From contig CABFPE010000777.1 of the NCBI GenBank assembly GCA_900660155.1, positions 113,386 to 177,385 on the forward strand: a DNA stretch of 64,000 bases, read 5' to 3'. Below the pieces are notes generated by a model. The model was not told the DNA's origin and made no database searches. It was given only the letters and a program-made list of their open reading frames with translations. The stretch is from Hofstenia miamia. Lineage: Eukaryota; Xenacoelomorpha; Acoela; Hofsteniidae. Shown here in pieces: positions 1 through 9,119 of the stretch; position 1 is the first letter of the stretch; every line of letters starts with the position of its first letter. Position numbers and translations under genes: made by a program.

Positions 1-29
1 AGAACTTACTGAAGAAGTCGAGAATATAT

Positions 30-30
<1 letters not shown>

Positions 31-89
<59 letters not shown>
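31..89. repeat. (AAT)n microsatellite
   Basis: About 20 perfect AAT units. LINE families elsewhere in the window end in (ATT)n/(AAT)n, so this may be a LINE tail, but no LINE body is recognisable beside it. Confidence 0.9.
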
Positions 90-740
90 TATGTAATTCA
101 ATAGCGTGGATCAAGTCGTTTTTTTGTATCAATGCAAGTGCAGAACGTAATAGTGCCATTCAACATTGAATGTTGATTCAGTGGTATACATTTTATAAAT
201 AGGAGTTCTAAGGCTCTAAGTATCTAAACAATAACACCATATTTAATGGTAACTCTCCATTTAACTCTTATCGGTATATATTGCAAGTGAATAGAAATAG
301 TAGTGGTTTAGAACTTATAGAAACTATAAGTAAACATGCCCACAGCCCACTGTCCCTTAAAGCAAAATCAATAAAATCCCATAATTCACTATTAGATTAT
401 ATTTTCAAAGTAATTAACTAAAGGTGGCGGATTTTGTTCTTTACCTTGGATTATTTTGATTTCCGGATCACCACGGACATTAAGCTCTGATTATAAATTG
501 GACTTAAAATTTAGATTCAAAATCATCATCATCGATGTTTGGAGGAAATCACAACGTGGCATCAATTGCTAAAATCTATCTTGGAATAATTATTTACATA
601 GGATTAGCAATATTCGTTATTAAAATTTGCAATATTAAAAGCATTGGGTGATTTGTCTTGAATTTTTGGATTGTGCCTTTAAATGAATAATGTTCTTTCA
701 ACTGTAAAAACGCATTATGTAATGAGAAAAAACGGACCGA
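90..740. other. AT-rich upstream region, no gene recognised
   Basis: No convincing open frame. A TATAAATA-like string lies near 194-201 but is about 1 kb from the precursor start at 1255, so I do not call it a promoter. Confidence 0.4.
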
Positions 741-750
741 AACAGCAATG

Positions 751-912
751 TCGGTTACAACCGGTTAAAAAGAGGATTATTGAACTGTAAATCTTGTGAA
801 ACCATTTAAAGCGGTCAAAACCGGTAATTTACAATGTGAGGACCAGTCAAAGCCGGTTGCCGACATGGGGGTGTCGAACCGGTCACAGGTCAGGGGTGAT
901 CGTAACCGGACA
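751..912. promoter_or_regulatory. cluster of ACCGG / AACCGGTT motifs upstream of the peptide precursor
   Basis: Five CCGG-centred motifs occur in about 150 bp: AACCGGTT at 759, AACCGGTA at 819, AGCCGGTT at 851, AACCGGTC at 877 and TAACCGGA at 903. The last three are exactly 26 bp apart. AACCGGTT is the known Grainyhead/CP2-type palindrome. That these are functional sites for the gene about 350 bp downstream is inference. A decayed transposon end with repeated CCGGTT would look the same. Confidence 0.3.
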
Positions 913-1254
913 GGTTATGTTAGCCAATTAGGAGTAGCGCTTCCATATCTGCTCGGTCGTACATGCACAATCAAAACAAACATAGTAGTTCTCAACGCTT
1001 AAGTTTTGCAATAAGTATTTGAAATTACTTTCATATTATTAAATTCCTATATGTTTATTGTGAACATTTTGTACTTATTTGAACCGAATTGTTTTTCAAC
1101 TATACGATTGTGAAGGTGAAGCAGAACAATTTAAATACTTAAATTAGAAGAATGAATAGCTGATACCGTATTATTTGGGAAATATTCCTTGCTTAATTTT
1201 AGTTCTAAATTCTTTTGTTTCATTGGATTAACTTTCACAGTACTATTTAGATCA

Positions 1255-1704
1255 ATGACTTCCAACACTGTGTGTGCCCTCGCAGGCACCCTACTGATAC
1301 TAACAGTGATTTTATCTCTTACCAAACAAAGTTATGAATTGGAAACTGCGGAATTCAAATCTGGCAATACATATGAAGAGAATAGAAAAAAGCGTGGACT
1401 TGCCTGGGAATTCGCAAAAAGACATCCTTGGGATAAACGCGGGATGGCTTGGGAATTCGCAAAAAGAGACGATGGTGGTGAAGGAAAACGCGGGATGGCA
1501 TGGGAGTTTGCCAAAAGAAACAACGACGATAACTCAAAACGCGGAATGGCCTGGGAGTTTGCAAAAAGAGATGCAGCGGATGAAGGAAAACGCGGAATGG
1601 CCTGGGAGTTTGCAAAGCGAAATGGAGATAAAGATAATAAACGCGGAATGGCATGGGAGTTTGCCAAAAGAAGTGGAGACAATGCTTGGGAATTCGAAGC
1701 TTAA
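1255..1704 (+). CDS. secreted multi-copy neuropeptide-type precursor (GMAWEFA peptides)
   Basis: A 149-residue precursor from the ATG at 1255. An in-frame ATG at 1189 would add 22 residues, but 1255 puts the hydrophobic signal-like core (residues 6-22, ALAGTLLILTVILSL) directly at the N terminus. After a short acidic leader come GLAWEFA (48-54) and five GMAWEFA copies (63, 80, 97, 114, 131), each bounded by Lys-Arg. The last five repeat every 17 residues. Spacers are short and acidic (DDGGEG, NNDDNS, DAADEG, NGDKDN), as in prohormone linkers. The protein ends in a degenerate AWEFEA. No Gly precedes the Lys-Arg after the heptapeptide, so the C terminus would be a free Ala, not an amide. The differences between repeat units in the heptapeptide codons are synonymous. 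I do not recognise the family. The pedal peptide/orcokinin group also has non-amidated peptides ending in Phe-Ala, but that resemblance is weak. Confidence 0.85.
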   Translation: MTSNTVCALAGTLLILTVILSLTKQSYELETAEFKSGNTYEENRKKRGLAWEFAKRHPWDKRGMAWEFAKRDDGGEGKRGMAWEFAKRNNDDNSKRGMAWEFAKRDAADEGKRGMAWEFAKRNGDKDNKRGMAWEFAKRSGDNAWEFEA

Positions 1705-1778
1705 GCGTATATTTTAGTTTGATATTGAACTCTTTGTGCATTGCGTTTATTGAAATTTTATTTAAAATTATTGCCTTA

Positions 1779-1784
1779 AAATAA
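1779..1784 (+). terminator. AATAAA polyadenylation signal of the precursor gene
   Basis: AATAAA lies 75 bp after the stop at 1704, consistent with a short 3' UTR. Confidence 0.5.
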
Positions 1785-3369
1785 ATTACAGAATATGGTA
1801 GCTTCTTTCTAATGGCCTTCGTGCTATCTCCTTACAATAAAAAATGTTTCAAAGTTTATTTCATGAGTACACATAATTTTTATCACTGGTTTTGTTTGCA
1901 CTCCCTATTATCATATGTACCACGTTATGATTTTTTTCAAATTAATAAAAAAGTGAACCTATTTAGCAAAACATTAAATTATGGAAGTACAATAAACGTT
2001 ACAAAAACTAACTTTTATGAGACCAACAAAACATACATTAATAAGTAAATGTGTGAAACCATCACATTTTCTAAGATATTAGTTTTCATAGAAGGTTAAA
2101 AAGTATTTCCCTAGAACTGGTTGCTTGCATTTAGTGCATCATATCCAAAATCTGTTATTGCATAAGCTTGATAAGATAAAATTTAAAAAATATCTAATGC
2201 GTTGGAATCGTTTTTCTAAAAACTACGGGTTTGTTCCTTGCAATAAAATTTGTTAGCCTGACTTAGAAATGTAATTCAAAATATTTCATTAATCTGCAAT
2301 TGGTGATGTAATCACATTTGATAATGAACATCAGGCATGGGACTTTGTTGAATTTATTGGACTGTCTCTATTAAATTCATTGTTTGACAAAAGTTTGAAA
2401 GCCAATTTTCGACAACTTATCAACAATATCCAATTATGACTAGGAAGAATGTCAATCTTGAAGAAAAGATTATCATGTATTGTGACAAGCAGTAACTATT
2501 CCAAATGATCATAAGGAATGCCATCAGTTAGTTCTTTAAAAGACGACTAAATTGCAGCTGCAGCTTCATTCAAACATGTTTAGATATAGCAAGGGTATCA
2601 ATCATGACAAGAGTCATGCTCATCCTGAGAAGATGATGCAATGTGGGCAGCATGCAATGAGATTTTCTCATATAAGTAAAAAATTAAAGTGATATTTGCA
2701 ATAAACTAGTAATAATTTTGTATTTAGTAATAAATACTAAAATTTAGTGAATAAATTTTGCTCCGTCTTAAAAATCTCAGATATCACTAGTTTCAAAGGA
2801 TGCATTTTTATCAAGAGATATAGAAGTATGCAAAGGAGTGTGAGCTATTCAAAATAGTAGTTTTGTAATTTTAAAAATTATAGGAAATATTTTATAAAAT
2901 ACATCAAAATACATTTTAGCCGTTTGTGGGCATATCAAAGGTTAGTGTGGAGGTTAACAAAGCATAATTGACATTAAATATATAGATAGAACAAAAAACT
3001 GCATTCAAACTGACGTCGTGCGCTGCCGAGTTAAAACAAAATTGTTTGTTTTATTCGTAACTGCAAAAGGTGACAATTTAAAAACATTTTATGCGTATTT
3101 ATGAATGAGGTATACAATGTGAACCTGAAATTTCCTCTTTATTTTTTCAGAAACCAGTGTTGCTGGAAATGATAATATAACTGAGTCTAAGTACACAGTT
3201 ATCTACATCAGTAATTACAACAAGACCCGCGCTGTCCTATAAGTAAACCATGCGTGGTCTATGCATTTTCAGCACTCAAATTCATGAAGTCATTCAGTGA
3301 ATACTTATTTTAGTACAAATTATGACTCGATCTTCACGCAAATTTAATATTTTGTTCTAAGAATGTATT
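1785..3369. other. no gene recognised
   Basis: AT-rich sequence with only short chance ORFs. No exon with splice sites and conserved sequence was seen on either strand. Confidence 0.4.
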
Positions 3370-3377
3370 CTGAGAAA

Positions 3378-3735
3378 CACAGATGGAAACGGGTACAGAA
3401 TTTGGAACCGAAACCGAACCGGTTTTTTAAACATGTACCCGAAACCGAATGTACTCGAAATTTCCCAAAATGCACAGCATCTTACCCGAAAGTGACATTC
3501 AAAACTAAGCATAACTTCGCTATTGCTATTTTAAATGCGGCAGCATTAATATCAACTATTAATTTTATAATTTCAGCTGTGCTAAAAAGACCTGTTTCGT
3601 ATGTAACCTAGCATGCAAACGTCATCAATAAATAAATAAATAGTTATTGAATTAAGGGTTTACCCGAAACCGTACCCGACTTTTTCGAGGATTTTGTACC
3701 CGAAATCGAACCGAACCATTCCGGTTCCAACCCTG
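3378..3735. mobile_element. hAT-like non-autonomous element with 8-bp target duplication
   Basis: The element is flanked by the perfect 8-bp direct repeat CTGAGAAA (3370-3377 and 3736-3743). Its ends are imperfect inverted repeats: CACAGATGGAAACGG on the left and, reversed, CAGGGTTGGAACCGG on the right. The interior is rich in ACCCGAAACCG-type strings near both ends. The 8-bp duplication and CA...TG ends fit hAT elements. There is no transposase ORF. Confidence 0.8.
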
Positions 3736-3743
3736 CTGAGAAA

Positions 3744-4745
3744 ATGATGATCAGGGTAGTGCTGGTGCAACCCGTGGGCTGGGACGATCCTGGGATTTAC
3801 ATTGAAAAAAGTTCGTGATCCTGAGAGGTTTATTTAAAAAGATTATTGCAAACAGTGCTACATGATGCTAGCTTCCCTGAAAATGCTGTTTTCTTTCAAA
3901 TCTGTAACAAACAATACAAGGCATTGAATAAATTTAATACCTTCATGTACCTCAAAGTCAGGAATAATTTTTATCACAAATTTTTGATATGTCAGTGAGG
4001 CACACTTACTCAGAATTTCAAATTTCTTATATTGTTTGAAAATTTTGACAAAAGCGTGTTTGACTTTAAAGTGACAATCGGTTACAAATTTCCACAGAAA
4101 CATTTTCTCAAAGAGTGCTGTTTTTTACTAAACAGACAACATTGGATATGTATTATTTAGTGATCAACATCGATGAGCGAAAATTAAACAATTTCAATGC
4201 TTTTTTATTACTAGTGTGTACATATACTATTACTCAATAAACCCAAAAAAAATTCAGAAGGAAAGCAGCGTTAATTCAATCAATGAAAATAACGAGCTAA
4301 TTTTAGCAAATTCTATTAAAAATGATATTTAGTGTTCCACAAGCAACAATTTTAGGAGCCTTGTATTTTAATACAGTAAAGGCTCTCTTTTACTTTAGTA
4401 AAAGTATAAATTTACAGAGGTGTGAATTTTAAGTTAGTCGTCGTATAAGGAGCAATTGAAAACTTAATATATTTTTCAAAATATTTATGAAACAAAGTAA
4501 TTTATATTCATTACTGAAGCTACTGGTCAAATGTTTTTCTTTGATGGAATTCTCTTTCAATAATAATTTCATTGCCATACCTTCTTCTCTTTCCATTTAG
4601 ACTGCCATCATTTATTAGGTTTGAAAAATGCTTTTCTCCAATTAATATGCAAAATTCTTTGTTTTTCCAAGTAGGATACGTCCATTCCCAATTAGAAATT
4701 TGTGGCGATAACGGTCATAAGAACGTTTTTTTTGTAAGTTTACAA
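3744..4745. other. no gene recognised
   Basis: A chance minus-strand ORF at 3858-4103 has no recognisable domain. It has no flanking splice sites that would fit PCM1. Confidence 0.35.
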
Positions 4746-4890
4746 CCAAAACGGCTTTGCGCATTTTCAGATAAATGGGCCTTTAAACGAAAATCGAGTT
4801 ATCTTTGTATTGCACAGCGTCTATATCTACCCTACCAATGATTTAAATATTGACAGTGTTGCTAATTTAGATGAAACAGGGTTTCACTAT
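4746..4890 (+). pseudogene. degenerate pogo/Tigger-like transposase fragment
   Basis: One frame reads LCAFSDKWAFKRKSS...LCIAQRLYLP. About 20 bp later another frame reads VANLDETGFHY. This order resembles the Tigger/pogo arrangement of a CENP-B-type HTH segment ending in K-T-x-I-A-Q-x-L-P followed by the catalytic I-x-N-x-D-E-T motif. The frames are broken and nothing longer survives. Confidence 0.35.
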
Positions 4891-5125
4891 CTATTGTTAA
4901 TATGCTGCTACAACTCAATGAAACAGCAATTCACACGAAAAGTGCGAAAAGTGTATGCCCACGTCCTTTAATCCCAGTTTCATTGTCAAGTTTCGATGTA
5001 GCATTATCAATACAAGTGTGACTGATAGCTTATATTAATGACGAATGAATGCCTAAGGATTACAATGAATAGTCATCACTGATGCAACAGAAATCTAACC
5101 CATAAGATTCCATTATGTTACTTGC

Positions 5126-5161
<36 letters not shown>
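5126..5161. repeat. (TA)n microsatellite
   Basis: Perfect TA dinucleotide run just beyond the last recognised PCM1 exon, on its downstream side. Confidence 0.9.
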
Positions 5162-5163
<2 letters not shown>

Positions 5164-5227
5164 TATGTAATATATTAGCTTACTATAAGAAATACTATAC
5201 ATAACTTAAGAAAAGTGAAAATGAAAC

Positions 5228-5377
5228 CTGCTCTAATTTCAATTGGTTCACTTTTTGCCGCAGAACTGCAATTTCATTGACCAAATCGTTGTCAGGATTC
5301 CGACGCGATGATTGGGGTTGCACTGCATCATTTCTTACAGCATCAAGTTCACTTTGCCTTTGTTTTAACAACTTCAA
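5228..5377 (-). CDS. PCM1: PCM1 exon 7
   Basis: Acceptor ATCTTTAG, 50 codons in phase 0 (LKLLKQRQSELDAVRNDA... NEIAVLRQKVNQLKLEQ), donor GTTTCA. Predicted coiled coil with heptad-spaced Leu; follows exon 6 as in PCM1. Confidence 0.8.
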
Positions 5378-8300
5378 CTAAAGATTAATGCATGCAAACG
5401 CTACAAAATATTTTTTGATATTGAATGAAAACAAAACGTGTATTCGAAATTTTAACAGATTAAGGTTTACCTATTTGCAAATAGGGGGCCAGAACAACAC
5501 TTTAAAAAATCAATGAAGGCTGCGGCAAGCATAATACTAAAAATCAATAGAAAAATTTCCATACAATCAAAACTTGTTTTTATAAATAAGATGTTTTAAA
5601 GTTTAATTGCTGCTGAAATCTCAACAAAAAATAATGAATTCTGTCTTTGCAAAATATAGACGTCACAAAAAACATTAATGTCTATTTACATAACGTGTCA
5701 AAAGAAATATCGGTATATTGAGCAAACAAAATACTGAAATTGATAACATAATTTGTTCAAAGTAGAGGAAAAATACCTGCTTCTGCTGATTTACAAGTTT
5801 TTCTAGGAGATTATGTTGCTTCTTAAGTTCCTCAAGTTCAAGCATTGCTCCAGAAGCGTTCTGGCCAGCCTAAATTGTATAAGTGAAATGTCTTAATACA
5901 TAAATCTAAAATAAATTTTATGTCTTAATGCAATAACAAATACATCATTATAGCATTAAAAATTGTTTTGCTTGCAAAAATCTATCCACCTTTCATCGTA
6001 AATATTTATTCAAACGATTAAAGAAAAGAGGTGAGTGATTTTATAACTGCAAATTACTGGAAGGGATGTAAATTCCAGGTCCAATTAAGGATTTCAACGC
6101 TATCAATTTAAGTAAATTTAAGGAAATGAAATTTACAGAAATTGCATACACATTAAAAAACCTCTTTGTTCTTCAAAAAGTCTCAGGAATGTCTATAAAG
6201 CAGTTGATATCAATTCACAGACAATTGCAACGAAATCGAAAAATTAAGGGCATTATATAAGGAATTAATAAATTCATGAAAATATTCAAAGAAATGATTA
6301 ATCGAAGAAATACACGTGAGAGATCACAGTGATACACATTGATATAAAGAGAAAACAGTCAACACAATTAATACTTCATTAGATAGTACATTTACAAATA
6401 ATTTAAATTTAAAGTGATTACACATGTTATCGAATCCGTATAAGAATAGTAGCTTGATTTAGACTAAGTAAGAAAATATTTAAAATTCTCCTTGAGTTTC
6501 TGAACTTTAAAGCATGTCTGTTGACATGATGCTTTAACCGATTACCAATGTAAGCGGAAATTTCTCTAACAAACATTATATCATAAAATGATGATATTAG
6601 TTGAACAATTCTTAGGTTGGTTTAATTAAGAACTTTGGTGGCCATAATGTTCTTATTTTGATAGTAACCAGTACATTTATTTTGACGCTTTTCAGAATTA
6701 ATTTATAATTGACACATTCGCGCGCTTTTTAACAGTAATCAGTCGGTCAATATTTAAAGCAGTAAGTCGTGTTATAGAATTCTGAAAGAAAGCAATAAAT
6801 TTGAATAGGGAATTTAGAAACGCCACTCTAATTGTTAAATGATACCAGCTCATATAGTTCAATATTAAACTTAAAATTGTACGACAAAATACTATATTCG
6901 CATTGACAATATAGAAGCAAGTTCATTACCAAGGAATTGCTAATTTTTGTAGGTTACATTTTTTTAATATTTAGAGAAAATATAAATCTTCGAGAATTTC
7001 TACACAACATCACAAAACAACAAAGTCACTAAAATTAGTTATTAAATTAGCCCTGTAGACTACTGGCAACAAAATTCAACACCCTAATATACCTTTAATT
7101 TCTCGTGTTGTAAAGATTTGCCTTACATGCGAAATATTTTCTGTGTTTGGTTATTTTCCACAGTCATCTTCAATTCCAGCGGACAAAGCAATCTCTGAGG
7201 CTTAGACGCAAATTTGAAACATACAAGCATATGTAAATACTCATTATATTTAAACACTTTATAACAATGATAATTGTAAAGCTAGCAAAATATTGATGAA
7301 TCTTTCAAAAATAAGCGAATTTGTTAAAATTTACTCGGTAGCTTGTGTATTTAAAATTGCTAAATTATATATGTTATTGGTAAAACTTCCCTCATTAAAT
7401 TGAGATAACACAAAAGAAATTTGTATCCTAAAATTGCAAATTTTAATATGTTAGTTGAAATAGAATAAAGAACAGCATAAAACTTTATGATTAAAAGCCA
7501 TTTTTATTAAAAAGTATATGACTTCTCAGCTTTTTTTTGCAACAGCAAAAATTAGATTACATTTTGTAATTTTGATGAAATGATAAGGGATGCTTGAAAA
7601 ATAATTTTCAACTAAACTCAATTATTTCACTATTTTAGCGGAACGTTCATGTTATTTCGATAGTGTAATAAAAATATTTAAAGCTTATTTAGTATTAGAA
7701 AAGAAAGCATTATAACACATGTAGAACAATCTGCTTGTTTGACAAAATGTGTACATTAATGTATACGAAGATAGACACATTTAAAAATGTCACAGTAGCA
7801 ACAGCTAATACATTTTTTACAGTGATGTCCATTTAACACTAGAATAGCCAGCACTCCTTGAGAATATATTGACATCTGATGTTTCAAATGCGAAAATTAT
7901 TGAATAGAAACAAAATTTCTACTAAAAGCAAATTCAATGAGATTATCAACATAATTGGAAGTATATGTACCTGCCAGTGTTTTTGCTGAATGAATAATGA
8001 AGGTCATTTTGACCTATTGTCGCGTTTATAGTGTTAAATACATCATATATAAAATGCATATGAATACAAAAATAAATACAACCGTTTGATATGATTTTCA
8101 TATTTTAAGAACTAAAACTTTCAATCAGTTATATATAATAAGGTAAATACATAATATAAAATGTGAAAGAGGGCATAGAGCGTTTGCAGCTACAAAAAAG
8201 CCAATCATTTGGCTGGCCTTATCACTATTGCAATGTCAAAATGTCAAAAACTAAAAAGGGGATTGGGCCTGTCACATAATTAGCTAAGAGATCCGCACCT

Positions 8301-9084
8301 CCTTCCAAAATAGCCTTGGCATGGATGGATCAAAGAACGAGATTTCCTTCATTTACTCTGTTATATTTATCAATTTGTTTGCCCATCAGCTTTCAATTTC
8401 TTAGAATAAGCCTTTTCATTATATATATATATATATATATATAAGATACTTTCTGTACTATGGGAATCGAGATTTTTGCGTACAAAGCGTATCTGGCCCA
8501 GTTTTTCCCATAGTACAGAGCGAATCCTGCTCCGCATTTTTTAAAAAATTGATCGAATTATTTTTTTAGTATTAGTGTGCTATCAGATCTGCATAAAGGT
8601 CTAGATACAAGAATTTGAGCAACTTCTAATAAATAGGTCAAATTTTAGGAATTTTTTCAAAAAATATATTTATATATTCGTTTTGTACTATTATTCTATA
8701 TTTTTTTAGAATGACTGAGAATGATAAATTTTGTGATATAAGTTCTGTTGATCTTAATATTGAACTAGATGTTGTGGAAATGAGCCAAAGAAAAGTCACT
8801 GATCGCCACAAGCCATCTAAAAAAAGATTTTCTTATGTTTGTAATAAAAATATTGTTAGCATGCGCCAACATCTAACAGTATATACCGATGAGGAATATA
8901 AAAATTATACGCATTTTCAAGTAATATTAAGTGTACTAGATTAAAAATTAAAAAAAACTTTTTTTTAAAAAAACAGGTACAAAGCGTATATATAAATATA
9001 TTTTTTGTACAAAGCAAATCTATAAATTTTTGAAAAAATACATAACGAATCTATGTATAAAAAAAGTGTACTCAGCGTATCTTA

Positions 9085-9119
<35 letters not shown>

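Larger units (their letters stand above)
5972..9095. repeat. 3.1 kb duplicated block, copy 1 (inside a PCM1 intron)
   Basis: From TTGCAAAAATCTATCC onward the sequence matches 17819-21442 in the same orientation. Reading the two side by side I found one difference in roughly 2.4 kb before the gap (TGTGTAC versus TGGGTAC near 7750/19597). Both copies end inside a TA microsatellite. It holds no PCM1 exon that I can identify. Confidence 0.92.

Noticed and set aside
1332-1741. Three overlapping ORFs in other frames and antisense through the peptide repeats
   Set aside because: They are by-products of the 51-bp coding repeats. Only the frame with a signal-like N terminus and silent-site variation makes sense.
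7141-7215. Candidate additional PCM1 exon on - within the duplicated block (PQRLLCPLELKM...)
   Set aside because: It has an acceptor-like and donor-like site but ends in phase 2, unlike all other junctions, and shows no similarity to PCM1.
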